Counted from the first letter of the stretch, positions 27,031 through 35,341 are shown. The stretch is 64,000 nucleotides of DNA from Pontibacter sp. HSC-14F20 (GCF_019599265.1 NZ_JAHZTC010000008.1:1-64000); one strand, 5' to 3'. Notes: a model not told the origin generated them from the sequence alone. Program-made: numbers and translations.

Positions 27031-27219
27031 TTAGAAGTCGGTGTTGATGCTTTCGCCGCCGCCCAGGTACTGAAACAGGAAATAAGCCAGCACTGCCAGC
27101 ACAATGATGCCTAGGCAACCAATCCCGCCGCAACCGCCTCGTCCTCTTCCGCCGCCAGCGTCGCCTCGGCCACCAAACAATTTACTTAGCATCCAGAATT
27201 TGAATAAGCCTCTTAACAT
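27031..27219 (-). CDS. Small Gly/Arg-rich membrane protein
   Basis: A 62-residue protein with no family I recognise. It has a basic amphipathic start, a stretch of glycines and arginines (about 17-32), two cysteines (C30 and C35), one strong hydrophobic segment (residues 36-51) and a short tail. It would sit in a membrane with the Gly-rich part inside. ATG start; AGGTATAA lies just upstream. The terminator-like hairpin near 26933-26966 lies downstream. Its reality rests on composition and isolation, so confidence is moderate. Confidence 0.5.
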   Translation of the reverse strand: MLRGLFKFWMLSKLFGGRGDAGGGRGRGGCGGIGCLGIIVLAVLAYFLFQYLGGGESINTDF

Positions 27220-27399
27220 AGTTTATACCTTAAATAGAACATAGAACCCAGCAGATGCTTGGCTGTCAGGAGTTAAGGGTACGCGAAGACGGGCTCATGA
27301 GTTAGGGAACAGGTATAGCCAATGCCAGGTATACCTGACACTTAGGTGGCGTTGGCAAGTATTACGATCTGATTTACCTACGATTTTAGGTATAGCGGC

Positions 27400-27419
27400 T
27401 AAGGTATAGCTATACCTTA
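27400..27419. repeat. 20-bp palindrome of two AGGTATAG copies over the moxR stop codon
   Basis: TAAGGTATAGCTATACCTTA is a perfect palindrome made from two overlapping inverted copies of the signature. It includes the stop codon of the moxR gene (27417-27419). A third copy lies at 27388-27395. Confidence 0.85.
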
Positions 27420-28409
27420 ACTAATCGGCACTTTGCGCAATATGGCTTCGATAAAGTCTTTGGTGCGGATGCCGTCGGCTTCTGCTTCGTAGTTGAGAAT
27501 GATGCGGTGGTTCATCACATCGTGTGCTACTTCTTTGATGTCTTCCGGCAGCACATAGTCGCGGTCGTCGAAGTAGGCGATGGCTTTGGCAGCACGGTTC
27601 AGGGCAATGCTGGCACGCGGCGACACACCAAACTGTATGTAATCGGCAAACTCGTTGAGGTCGTACTCGGCTGGGCGACGTGTCGCGAACACCAGTTCAA
27701 TGATGTACTTCTCCAGCGTCTCCGATATCTGCACCTGGTTGATCTCACTGCGAATGGCAAAGATGTCTTCCTTGGAAAGCACCTTATTCACGGTATCGTT
27801 AAAAGCCATGTTGGCCATGCGGCGCATGATCTCCAGTTCGTCTGCTTTCTTCGGGTAGTCGATGTATACCTTCATCATAAAGCGGTCTACCTGCGCTTCG
27901 GGCAGCGGGTACGTACCTTCGTGCTCCACCGGGTTTTGCGTGGCCAGTACCAAAAAGGGCAGATCCAGTTTATAGGTCGTCTCACCGATAGTTACCTGCT
28001 TCTCCTGCATGGCTTCCAGCAAAGCCGACTGCACCTTGGCAGGGGAGCGGTTCACTTCGTCGGCCAGAATCAGGTTAGCGAAAATGGGGCCTTTCTTTAC
28101 CTCAAACTGCGATGCGTTCTGGTTATAGATCATGGTACCGATGAGGTCGGCGGGCAGCAGATCAGGTGTAAACTGAATGCGCTGAAAATCGAGGCGCAGG
28201 GCGCGGGCCAGTGAGTTGATGGTAAGTGTTTTGGCCAGTCCGGGTACACCCTCCAGCAAAATATGGCCGCCGGTAAACAAACCAATGAGCAGACGATTGA
28301 CCATATAGGACTGTCCGACCACCACTTTCCCCACTTCCTGAAAAACCTGCTTTATTTTCTGTTGATGGTCTTTCACCTGGTCTGGATATACTAATTCTTC
28401 TGCTGGCAT
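27417..28409 (-). CDS. MoxR-family AAA+ ATPase
   Basis: A 330-residue MoxR ATPase, a chaperone-like AAA+ protein that often helps assemble metalloproteins or surface complexes. Walker A is GVPGLAKT (54-61), Walker B is LILADEVNR (113-121), sensor 1 lies in VLATQNPVEHEGTYPLPEAQVDRFM, and the arginine-rich sensor 2 region is near FGVSPRASIAL. Its usual neighbours, DUF58 and von Willebrand proteins, are not next to it; it appears alone. Confidence 0.93.
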   Translation of the reverse strand: MPAEELVYPDQVKDHQQKIKQVFQEVGKVVVGQSYMVNRLLIGLFTGGHILLEGVPGLAKTLTINSLARALRLDFQRIQFTPDLLPADLIGTMIYNQNASQFEVKKGPIFANLILADEVNRSPAKVQSALLEAMQEKQVTIGETTYKLDLPFLVLATQNPVEHEGTYPLPEAQVDRFMMKVYIDYPKKADELEIMRRMANMAFNDTVNKVLSKEDIFAIRSEINQVQISETLEKYIIELVFATRRPAEYDLNEFADYIQFGVSPRASIALNRAAKAIAYFDDRDYVLPEDIKEVAHDVMNHRIILNYEAEADGIRTKDFIEAILRKVPIS

Positions 28410-28510
28410 AGCTCAATGGCATTTAGAGGGCCTAAATATAGTAATTCTAAGGCACGGGCGCAATTAAATGCCTATACCTGCGAGGCTGAGGTATAGAAAA
28501 GAACCAAAAG

Positions 28511-28535
28511 AAAAGAGCGCCCTAGGCGCTCTTTT
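28511..28535 (-). terminator. Terminator whose loop is the stop codon
   Basis: An 11-bp stem (AAAAGAGCGCC with GGCGCTCTTTT) encloses a 3-base loop that is exactly the TAG stop codon of the PH-like gene (28522-28524). The last codons of the gene therefore form half of its own terminator. Confidence 0.85.
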
Positions 28536-28986
28536 TATGTTCTGTCTCAAATGCGATGGGATTTTCTGGCTGTCGCTTCAGCGTTTCCATACGTTCACGC
28601 TTGGCTTGCCGTACCAGCTCTATCATGCTGCTGAGCCTGTTTTCTTCTACATCCTCGATCGGCAAAACCATGGTGGTTTGGGGCGATTCAATGTGGATGC
28701 GATGTTGCCGTGTCATCAGGTATAACATCAGGAAGAAGCCGCTGAGCAGTGCAAAAACATCGTTGAAGTAAACGAAAAGGGCCGAGACAACGCTAAACGC
28801 CAGGTATAGGGGTTTGCCCGTGGCTTTGATCTGCCAGGAAGAGATATCTTCGAGCATCACGGACTGGTAGCTTCTGAAGAGCCAGTTATTTTGCCGCATG
28901 ATCACGCGGTGAGTGGTCAGGATCAGCTTTTTATCCACCGTCTGGATAAGGTGCCTTTCACCACCAAGAAGTCGTGTTACTGCCAT
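28522..28986 (-). CDS. Membrane protein with PH-like domain
   Basis: A 154-residue product from the ATG at 28986; the frame could extend 19 codons upstream to a GTG. It opens with a strand-rich PH-like segment (LLGGERHLIQTVDKKLILTTHRVIMRQNNW, then SVMLEDISSWQI), as in bacterial PH-domain (DUF304-like) proteins. Two membrane spans follow (about 66-95), and the tail is a charged helix. The function of the family is unclear. A -7 box lies at 29113-29120. Confidence 0.7.
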   Translation of the reverse strand: MAVTRLLGGERHLIQTVDKKLILTTHRVIMRQNNWLFRSYQSVMLEDISSWQIKATGKPLYLAFSVVSALFVYFNDVFALLSGFFLMLYLMTRQHRIHIESPQTTMVLPIEDVEENRLSSMIELVRQAKRERMETLKRQPENPIAFETEHKKSA

Positions 28987-29112
28987 TCCTGATGGAGTAT
29001 TAAGTTTGTTTATCTTCGTATTGAGTCGTAGCGAGTGTATCACAGCTAATAATTGGTGTTAGTTATATCCAGGATTCCCGGAAGCACCAAAAGGTTGCAT
29101 GTAAGTCCGGTA

Positions 29113-29120
29113 CAAAGTTA
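29113..29120 (-). promoter_or_regulatory. Putative -7 box for the PH-like gene
   Basis: The minus strand reads TAACTTTG, a match to TAnnTTTG, about 130 bp upstream of the chosen ATG and 70 bp upstream of the alternative GTG. The rest of the 29044-29294 gap is AT-rich with nothing else seen. Confidence 0.45.
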
Positions 29121-29294
29121 AATAAATAATAATTCTTATACGAAGTCAATTCGCCATGTATCGGTTTTATTATAATTATGGGCCATTGGTACTATACCTA
29201 CGGCAAATAGATTTATAGGATTGTAAATTAGCTAGCAAAAACTTTGCCCTATTTATGCAGTGAGTATATATATTATGAATTAGTTATATCTATA

Positions 29295-29338
29295 TATAGA
29301 AAAAGCCGTCCTGTTTGTTTAGGGCGGCTTTTTCTATA
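29295..29338 (-). terminator. Terminator after the acidic protein gene
   Basis: A 17-bp stem (29295-29311 with 29322-29338) with one G-U pair and a 10-base loop, flanked by A and T runs on both sides. It lies 20 bp after the stop codon of the minus-strand gene. Confidence 0.9.
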
Positions 29339-29357
29339 AGTGCTTTTGCTTTATGTG

Positions 29358-29744
29358 CTAAGCAGTCAGGTAAAATTCTCCTTCATGGCCATGAGCACGC
29401 TGGTTTTTGAAGCGGGCGATGTCGGTCTGCATATTCTCGTAAATTTCCAAAATCTCCTCTGAGTCCTGTGTTAATGGTTTTATGTGTTCAAGCAACAATT
29501 TTGCTGCCAACGGATAGAACTTGGAGTCGTCTGTGTTCTTAGCGTTCACTTTAAAACTACCCACGTGTGTCTCCAGTTTTTTCAGGCCAGGGTGCTCGCT
29601 CTTAAACTCTTGTATGGTGTCGCGGAGTTTCTCCCGTATCATCAGGTATAAATCCTCTTCGAAGGTCATCCCGAAGTCCTCCTCCTCCTCTTCATCATCG
29701 AAGCTGTAATCTAAGTCGTCATCGTAATCGAAATCGTCTCTCAT
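29358..29744 (-). CDS. Acidic protein of unknown function
   Basis: A 128-residue soluble protein with no family I recognise. The first 25 residues are strongly acidic (alternating Asp, Tyr and Glu), after which comes a helical part with SEHPGLKKLETHVGSFKVNAKNT. It has no signal or membrane segment. ATG start and its own terminator. Its coding quality (codon use like the neighbours, clean terminator) supports a real gene. Confidence 0.6.
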   Translation of the reverse strand: MRDDFDYDDDLDYSFDDEEEEEDFGMTFEEDLYLMIREKLRDTIQEFKSEHPGLKKLETHVGSFKVNAKNTDDSKFYPLAAKLLLEHIKPLTQDSEEILEIYENMQTDIARFKNQRAHGHEGEFYLTA

Positions 29745-30007
29745 GGCTGATAATAAGGTTATTTTGAATTGTTAGTACGCACGGTTGTTCTTAGGGTGTT
29801 GCATAAAGTTCAAGTTTTCTTTATCTGCAACGGTGCCAAAAGCCGGGTTTTGCCAGCTCTGTCACTCAAAGAAAATGCATAAATAATGTTTCGAAACCGT
29901 ATTTGCAACGCCCCGGCTATACCTGTATTGAATTATTTTGCTTTGGTAAAATATGTGGCGCGATAGTGAATTGAGGCTAAAGCTGATAGGTATAAAAAAA
30001 GACCTGC

Positions 30008-30016
30008 TCCCGAAGG
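30008..30016. repeat. 9-bp target duplication, left (TCCCGAAGG)
   Basis: TCCCGAAGG at 30008-30016 is repeated directly at 31801-31809, just outside the two IS ends. The repeat includes the loop and part of the stem of a terminator. Confidence 0.7.
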
Positions 30017-30055
30017 GAGGGCACTGAAAAAGTCCCTCATTTAGGAGCAACCCTT

Positions 30056-30097
30056 AGAAGCGATCAGGTAAAACCATGTTTTTACCTGATCGCTTCT
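30056..30097. repeat. 18-bp inverted repeat within the IS
   Basis: Perfect 18-base arms (30056-30073 and 30080-30097) around a 6-base loop, between the transposase 3' end and the IS terminus. It could insulate the element from outside transcription or terminate the transposase message. The same structure is at 44-85 in the left-edge copy. Confidence 0.85.
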
Positions 30098-30219
30098 CTT
30101 ATTATCAGAAGTCGTGCTGGCCAACCGAACGATCACTTGTATAGCCAATCGGACTTTCAATTGTGTGTAGGGTCGGAAAGGGAGGGCGCCTGGGCGGTTT
30201 TGTGGGGAATTCCCGAGGC

Positions 30220-31695
30220 TTAAGCGCTTAGTTTGAGGATTCGCTTCAGGTTTACTGTGAAGATGGCCAGCGCTCCCTGCAGCTGCATGCTGGTGATGCC
30301 ATAGGAGATGGCCCTGCCATAGCCATGGACGTTTTTGAGCTCGCTGTTCTTAGCTTCTATTTTATAGCGCTCCCTGGTCTTCTCCTTGAAGTAGGCTGTC
30401 TGTTGAAAGGCCTGCTGCTCCACATGGATAGGCGACTTGATGGTCACTCCGTAGGTTTTTGACTTGGCTCCTGGTTTGTAGCAACCCTCTTTTAAGGGGC
30501 AGCTCCTGCATTTTTGAACGTCAAAGTAGTAGACGGTTGCCTGGTTCTTGCCACGGTTCTTTTTCCCCTGACGTGCCTTTCGCATGGCCATATGCCCGGC
30601 AGGACACACAAACAGACCAGCGTCTTTGTTATACTCAAACCTGGCTTCCTCCTTTCGGCTGCCCTGGCTGATGACAGGGTTGAGTTTGGCCACCAGCTTT
30701 AGACTGCGGCCCTCCTTGTCCTGGAGCTTGAGGTTTTCCTTGCCTGAATAGGCCGCATCGCCGATGATGGTGTCCACCTCAATGCCGTTGTCGCGGCTTA
30801 TTTCCACAAGCTTTGGAAGTTGGGGGCCATCGCCTTTTTCGCCCGAGGTGACAAGGGCGGCGGCAATGATGCGCTCCTCTGTCATGGCCAGATGCGCTGT
30901 CATGGCCAGGTGCGTCTTGTAGCCAAAGAAGCTGCTGTCAGCCGATTTATGGCCCGTCCTGGCATCCGTGTCTTTGGAGAGCGTATGGCTCTCCTGGGTA
31001 TCCTCCACCGTTTCCCTGAGCAGGTTGAGCTTCTCTCTGACGGCGGGAATCACACACAGCGCCTGGTCCGCTTCAACGAGCTTTTCAAGCCTGCGGCAGT
31101 AAGCCAGCTGCTCTTCCAACCCGCCCGAGTCATGCTGTTCGGGCATACGGCCTTTGATGTCTTCATCGATGCTGCAAAGGGCTTTGCGCAGCAGCCTTGA
31201 ACGTTCCCTGAGCACCTCCAGGGCGGATTGTGGATTTGACCTGGAGAGCGAGTGGGTGGCGTCCACGATAAGGGAGTGGGACTTGATGATGCCCTTTTCA
31301 AGGGCAATGGCGACCGTCTTGCTGATCAGAAGGTTCAGCAGGTCGGTGTCCTTTAAGCGGAGCTTGCGGAACTTGGTCAGGGAGCTGGGGTTGATGACCG
31401 CCTCCTCGGGCGAGAGGTCGAGAAAGTATTTGAAGGACATATCGTAGCGCGAGCGCTCCACCACGTCCACATCGGAGAGGGTGTAGATGGTCTTCAGCAG
31501 CAAGTATTTGAACATGCGCACCGGGCTTTCGGCCCTGCGGCCATTGGTGGTGCAGTATTTGGCAACCAGCTCCTCGTAGATGAAAGTGAAGTCGATCAGG
31601 TCGTTGATTTTACGAAGCAGATTGTCCTGGGGGACAATCAGATCATAGAGCCCTGAATAGGGGCTTGGTTGAATTTGTTGCTGTTGCGCTACCAT
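30220..31695 (-). CDS. IS1182-family transposase
   Basis: A DDE transposase, about 491 residues from the ATG at 31695; the frame is open to a GTG at 31779. The N-terminal DUF772-like region runs through RRAESPVRMFKYLLLKTIY and RYDMSFKYFLDLSPEEAVINPSSLTKFRKLRL. Catalytic segments are LIVDATHSLS (first Asp), DTIIGDAAYSGKENL (second Asp) and RYKIEAKNSELKNVHGYGRA (Glu). A cysteine-containing part, CRSCPLKEGCY, precedes the last. It is intact and could be active. Confidence 0.95.
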   Translation of the reverse strand: MVAQQQQIQPSPYSGLYDLIVPQDNLLRKINDLIDFTFIYEELVAKYCTTNGRRAESPVRMFKYLLLKTIYTLSDVDVVERSRYDMSFKYFLDLSPEEAVINPSSLTKFRKLRLKDTDLLNLLISKTVAIALEKGIIKSHSLIVDATHSLSRSNPQSALEVLRERSRLLRKALCSIDEDIKGRMPEQHDSGGLEEQLAYCRRLEKLVEADQALCVIPAVREKLNLLRETVEDTQESHTLSKDTDARTGHKSADSSFFGYKTHLAMTAHLAMTEERIIAAALVTSGEKGDGPQLPKLVEISRDNGIEVDTIIGDAAYSGKENLKLQDKEGRSLKLVAKLNPVISQGSRKEEARFEYNKDAGLFVCPAGHMAMRKARQGKKNRGKNQATVYYFDVQKCRSCPLKEGCYKPGAKSKTYGVTIKSPIHVEQQAFQQTAYFKEKTRERYKIEAKNSELKNVHGYGRAISYGITSMQLQGALAIFTVNLKRILKLSA

Positions 31696-31800
31696 CTGAA
31701 TGCTCTCTGATTCCACTAGGAGATACGAAAAAAGGAGCAGAAAACTTAATTCCTGCTCCTTTAATTCTCCAGTTTTCACGGAGACTTTTTCAGTGCCCTC

Positions 31801-31825
31801 TCCCGAAGGAGAGGTCTTTTTTGTG
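31801..31825. terminator. Right half of the IS-split terminator
   Basis: These bases contain GGAGAGGTCTTTTTT, the 3' arm and T run that pair with GACCTGCTCC at 30001-30010 on the other side of the IS. Before insertion this would have been one hairpin, terminating the hypothetical gene at 31842-32972 on the minus strand and usable in both directions. The 9-bp direct repeat lies at 31801-31809. Confidence 0.7.
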
Positions 31826-31841
31826 ATACATGTTGTTGTGC

Positions 31842-32972
31842 TTAGGCGAACTTGCGCTCGATCAGGCGGAGCAGTTTGTTTACGCTGTCCTGCTTTTTGC
31901 TCCAGTCATACTTGCGCGCCAGGTCGTTGGTGACAAATTGCGTTGCCTCATCCGGACTCCTGAATTGGTCAAGTTGCTGAATCGTGTTATAATATGTCAT
32001 GTTATCGCCATCAAACAGCTCGTTTATGAAGCTGAAGCGCTGGTTGATCGAAATAGAGTTTTTGAGCGAATCTATCTTACCATTGCTCAACGAGTCGGCA
32101 ACAGAAGAAGAGGCTGGCTTGCTGAACTTCTCATTCATGGTAGGGCGCTCGGCCTTAAAGCGTTCATTCAGGTTGTTGTCTGCCATTGCGGCAGGTCTGG
32201 GCACTACTGGTGTGGGAGCCGGCGTAGCCACAGGTATAGAAGCCTCACGCTGCGCCATATGGATAGGCGCTACCACATCTTTCTCTTCGACTGGAGCGGC
32301 TGGCGTAGGCTTACCGATTGAAGCGGCGTAGGCTGCTAAAGGCGATATCTGCTGTTGCCTGATCTCTTCTTCCGTAATCGGCAGCAGGCTGTTAAAGGGC
32401 TCCAACACTTCGGCCAGCGGCGCGATGTTATCTCGGTTGGCGTTCAGGTATAGCTTAAAGCGGCTCAAAATGTAATCGCGGTCGCGGTTAGAAGGGGAGA
32501 GCGTACCCACAAAGCCAGCAAACAGAGCCTTGTCCAGATCGATGTACTTGAGGTTTTCCTGCAGTTTAGGCAGGGTAATATCTTCTTGTATGCGCAGGAA
32601 CTTCTCTTCGAAAGTGGCCACCGGTGCCAGTTTGAGCAGAAACGTGTCGAGGATCGCTTTCTGAAGCAGCGGCTCAAAAGCATCGCGTTTGATCAGAATC
32701 TTGCGAGAGAGCACATTCATAAAGTTGAGCAGCGCCTCCTTTACCTCCTCATGTTCATAGTCGAAATAAGGGCTGCGCAGGTTGGCCATTTCGTGGTGCC
32801 ACTTAAGCAGGAGCTCTTTTATTACAAACAGATTAACCTGTTTAATGGGCGTAAAGCCAATAAGTTGGGGTCCATTAATAGTGTCGTGTGCAGCAAAGTG
32901 ACGGTCGCAAAGTACATTTGCCAGTTCTTTGCTGTAACGTTCAAGCCTTAATTGATTATATTTGTCTTCCAT
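31842..32972 (-). CDS. Conserved hypothetical protein
   Basis: A 376-residue soluble protein from the ATG at 32972. I do not recognise a family. The first 220 residues are helical (MEDKYNQLRLERYSKELANVLCDRHF, DAFEPLLQKAILDTFLLKLAP, LYLNANRDNIAPLAEVL), a Pro/Ala-rich linker spans about 235-275 and the last 80 residues form another helical domain (ISINQRFSFINELFDGDNMTYYNTIQQLDQF). The ferredoxin gene starts 36 bp away on the other strand, from a shared promoter region. The IS now lies just 41 bp past its stop. Confidence 0.65.
   Translation of the reverse strand: MEDKYNQLRLERYSKELANVLCDRHFAAHDTINGPQLIGFTPIKQVNLFVIKELLLKWHHEMANLRSPYFDYEHEEVKEALLNFMNVLSRKILIKRDAFEPLLQKAILDTFLLKLAPVATFEEKFLRIQEDITLPKLQENLKYIDLDKALFAGFVGTLSPSNRDRDYILSRFKLYLNANRDNIAPLAEVLEPFNSLLPITEEEIRQQQISPLAAYAASIGKPTPAAPVEEKDVVAPIHMAQREASIPVATPAPTPVVPRPAAMADNNLNERFKAERPTMNEKFSKPASSSVADSLSNGKIDSLKNSISINQRFSFINELFDGDNMTYYNTIQQLDQFRSPDEATQFVTNDLARKYDWSKKQDSVNKLLRLIERKFA
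32957..32964 (+). promoter_or_regulatory. Putative -7 box for the plus-strand ferredoxin
   Basis: TATATTTG matches TAnnTTTG, 44 bp upstream of the ferredoxin ATG. It lies within the first codons of the divergent gene. Confidence 0.5.
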
Positions 32973-33007
32973 TGGTATACCTTTCTTTCGTAAAGTTAAT
33001 AAATAAT

Positions 33008-33331
33008 ATGCCAAATTTAACGGTGCAAAACCTGTTCAATCGGCAGGTAGAAGTGGCACCCGGTCAAACGCTGCTGCAGGCTATACAGGCCGACGGCATC
33101 GACTGGATGCACGCCTGCGGAGCCAAAGGGCGCTGCACCACCTGCCGCATTATCGTGCAGGCGGGGCTTGAACACTTCGGGCCGCTCACCGACAGCGAAG
33201 AACGCTACCGTAGCAGAGGCCGCCTACAGGATAACGAAAGACTAACCTGCCAGTGTACATTAGTGAGCGGAGATGCCCAAGGCCGTGTGCCCCGGCAGAC
33301 CATGCTCCCGCACATGGAGTATAGCAACTAG
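33008..33331 (+). CDS. [2Fe-2S] ferredoxin
   Basis: A 107-residue ferredoxin; the ATG at 33008 gives the family N-terminus, and the upstream frame is not conserved. Cluster cysteines are C37, C43, C46 and C81 (C-x5-C-x2-C then C), with C83 nearby. It differs from the fdx at 8835-9164 in lacking the acidic docking loop (it has TDSEERYRSRGR instead), so it probably serves another partner. The thymidine kinase gene follows 25 bp downstream. Confidence 0.85.
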   Translation: MPNLTVQNLFNRQVEVAPGQTLLQAIQADGIDWMHACGAKGRCTTCRIIVQAGLEHFGPLTDSEERYRSRGRLQDNERLTCQCTLVSGDAQGRVPRQTMLPHMEYSN

Positions 33332-33356
33332 CCAATCAGCCAATACAAAATAGTAG

Positions 33357-33950
33357 ATGTTTATAGAACCGCGCGTTGGGAACGAGAACCACGCAATCAG
33401 AAGAGGATGGATAGAGGTGATCTGCGGATCGATGTTTTCGGGGAAGACAGAAGAGCTAATCCGGCGACTGAACAGAGCCAAGATTGCCAAGCAGAAAGTG
33501 GAGATCTTTAAGCCGACCGTCGACAAGCGCTATCACGAAGAGGATGTGGTGTCGCACAACGCCAATGCCATACGCTCCACGCCAATAGACTTTGCGCAGG
33601 ACATGCTGTTGCTGGGCGGCAGCTGCGATGTGGTAGGTATAGACGAAGCGCAGTTCTTTGACGACGGTCTGGCCGAGGTTTGCGTGAAACTGGCCAACAG
33701 TGGCGTGCGCGTAATCGCCGCCGGCCTGGACATGGACTACCTGGGCAAGCCCTTTGGGCCGATGCCGGCATTAATGGCTGTGGCCGAGTATGTGACCAAG
33801 GTGCACGCTATCTGTGTGCAGTGCGGCGATATTGCGACCTACTCCTTCAGGAACTCCCCCTCTGAGCAGCAGGTACTATTGGGCGAAACGGAATCTTATG
33901 AAGCCCGCTGCCGCCACTGTTTTCAGGAAGGCATCAGGCAAAAAAAATAA
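33357..33950 (+). CDS. tdk: Thymidine kinase, class II
   Basis: Phosphorylates thymidine in the salvage of deoxynucleosides. At 197 residues it has the family length. The P-loop is GSMFSGKT (24-31), Walker B is GIDEAQFF (94-101), and the lasso contains [12 protein letters not shown]. The zinc site is formed by CVQCGD and the C-terminal CRHC. ATG start. It may form a short operon with the ferredoxin and recO. Confidence 0.96.
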   Translation: MFIEPRVGNENHAIRRGWIEVICGSMFSGKTEELIRRLNRAKIAKQKVEIFKPTVDKRYHEEDVVSHNANAIRSTPIDFAQDMLLLGGSCDVVGIDEAQFFDDGLAEVCVKLANSGVRVIAAGLDMDYLGKPFGPMPALMAVAEYVTKVHAICVQCGDIATYSFRNSPSEQQVLLGETESYEARCRHCFQEGIRQKK

Positions 33951-34031
33951 AAGCGGGAGCTATACCTACTCTTTGCTGCCAACCGCGAAGTGCGCCAAAC
34001 CTGTATCACTAAAATAGCCGTATTGGAGTAA

Positions 34032-34742
34032 ATGTTAGTCAAGACAAGGGGCATCGTACTCAACTACATCAAGTTTCGCGAGTCCTCGATCATCGCCAAG
34101 GTATACACAGAGCAACTGGGTGTGCAGTCGTACATCGTGAACAGCGTGCGTAAAAAGGGCACAGGTTCCCGCATTGCCCTGTTCCAGCCTTTCACGCTGC
34201 TCGATATGGTGGTCTATACCTCGCACAAAGGCGGCCTGACGCGCATCTCAGAGTATAAAAGCGCTTACCCATACGCTACTATCCCTTTTGATATCCGCAA
34301 GAGCAGCATTCTGTTGTTTTTGTCCGAGATGGTGTCGCGCACTATTAAAGAGGAGGAGGAAAACCCGACGCTCTTTCACTTTCTGTTCAATGCCATCATC
34401 GAGTTTGACGAACTGCAGGACCATTTTGAGAATTTTCACCTGATCTTTTTGCTGCACCTGAGCCACCACCTGGGCTTCGGGCCAAGCAGCGGAATGGAGA
34501 TTGTGGAGCAGGTGGCTTTTTCGCCGAATGCGCAGTCGCTGACCGATGCCCCGCCGGTTCTGGCCTTACAGGCTTATGAACAGCTTTTCGACCAGTTGTT
34601 GCGCACGCCGGAACAGGCGGCTATACCTAACGGCAAGGTGCGCCGCGAAATGCTCTCCATCCTGATCCGCTATTACCAGCTCCACGTGGAGCGGCTAGGC
34701 GAAATCAAGTCGCTGGCCATCCTTTCGGAAGTCCTGAGCTGA
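34032..34742 (+). CDS. recO: DNA repair protein RecO
   Basis: A 236-residue RecO, which loads RecA on SSB-coated DNA with RecR. It opens with the OB-fold N-terminus (TRGIVLNYIKFRESSIIAKVYTEQLG) and continues with the helical domain (LFHFLFNAIIEFDEL, LLHLSHHLGFGPSS). The zinc cysteines seen in some RecO proteins are absent, which is common in Bacteroidota. It ends in a bidirectional terminator. Confidence 0.92.
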   Translation: MLVKTRGIVLNYIKFRESSIIAKVYTEQLGVQSYIVNSVRKKGTGSRIALFQPFTLLDMVVYTSHKGGLTRISEYKSAYPYATIPFDIRKSSILLFLSEMVSRTIKEEEENPTLFHFLFNAIIEFDELQDHFENFHLIFLLHLSHHLGFGPSSGMEIVEQVAFSPNAQSLTDAPPVLALQAYEQLFDQLLRTPEQAAIPNGKVRREMLSILIRYYQLHVERLGEIKSLAILSEVLS

Positions 34743-34785
34743 TAAACAAAAAAGGCGATACATTTGCATCGCCTTTTTTGTTTAT
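34742..34785. terminator. Bidirectional terminator, recO / FKBP
   Basis: A perfect 18-bp stem (34742-34759 with 34768-34785) with an 8-base loop and runs of A and T on both sides. It separates two convergent genes and would work in both directions. Confidence 0.93.
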
Positions 34786-34798
34786 GTCAAACTAGTTG

Positions 34799-35341
34799 TT
34801 AGCGTACATTCAGCACATCTATTTCGAAGATCAGCACGGCGTTTGGCGGAATGCTGTTGCTGCCATACATGCCATAGCCCAGATGAGAAGGAATATAGAG
34901 GTTCGCTTCCTCGCCTTTGCGCATATGCTGTAGTCCTTCGTCCCAACCCTTGATTACCTGACCTGCGCCTACAAGTACTGACAATGAGTTACCTCTTGTA
35001 TAAGAGTTGTCAAACGCTACGTTATTAATGTGTCGGCCGATATAGTGCACCTCAGCATACTTGCCAGGCTTAATCAGGTCACCTTCACCTTCTTTTTTGG
35101 TCAGGATATAAATGCCACTGTTCAGGCGAACTACTTTGGTTGTGTCAACAGCATTAGCCCTGAAGTACTTTCTGATCGTTTCCTCATCTAACTTTTTCTG
35201 GGCTTCGATCTGCTCAGGCGTTATATAGTAAGGGTTTTTGTTCTCCTCTTTGCAAGATGCAAAAGAGACCAGTACAACGAAAAAGAAGAGAGCCTTTGCA
35301 AACCAAGTGCTCAGTTTCTGCTTTTTGTGTGTCAGGTTCAT
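34799..35341 (-). CDS. FKBP-type prolyl isomerase lipoprotein
   Basis: A 180-residue periplasmic or outer-membrane prolyl isomerase. The signal peptide ends LVSFASC (residues 24-30) with lipidation at the cysteine. The FKBP domain (residues 85-180) has YAEVHYIGR, FDNSYTRG, QVIKGWDEGLQHMRKGE and YGMYGSNSIPPNAVLIFEIDVL. It is the shorter of two neighbouring FKBP genes on the same strand. Confidence 0.92.
   Translation of the reverse strand: MNLTHKKQKLSTWFAKALFFFVVLVSFASCKEENKNPYYITPEQIEAQKKLDEETIRKYFRANAVDTTKVVRLNSGIYILTKKEGEGDLIKPGKYAEVHYIGRHINNVAFDNSYTRGNSLSVLVGAGQVIKGWDEGLQHMRKGEEANLYIPSHLGYGMYGSNSIPPNAVLIFEIDVLNVR

Larger units (their letters stand above)
30017..31800 (-). mobile_element. 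Complete IS1182-like insertion sequence
   Basis: A 1784-bp element with terminal inverted repeats (GAGGGCACTG at 30017 and CAGTGCCCTC ending at 31800; the similarity continues through AAAAAGTC) and a 9-bp target duplication. It contains one transposase gene, a subterminal 18-bp hairpin (30056-30097) and no GGTATAG copies. The sequences outside both ends together form a terminator hairpin (AGACCT-CTCC with GGAG-AGGTCT). A second, inverted copy ends at position 124. Confidence 0.93.

Noticed and set aside
27507..28214. Long plus-strand frame opposite moxR
   Set aside because: It is a codon-bias shadow; the moxR protein on the other strand has full Walker motifs and the shadow has none.
29862..30050. 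62-codon frame across the IS left end
   Set aside because: It crosses the IS boundary and has no family match; the same chance frame lies at 91-540 in the other copy.
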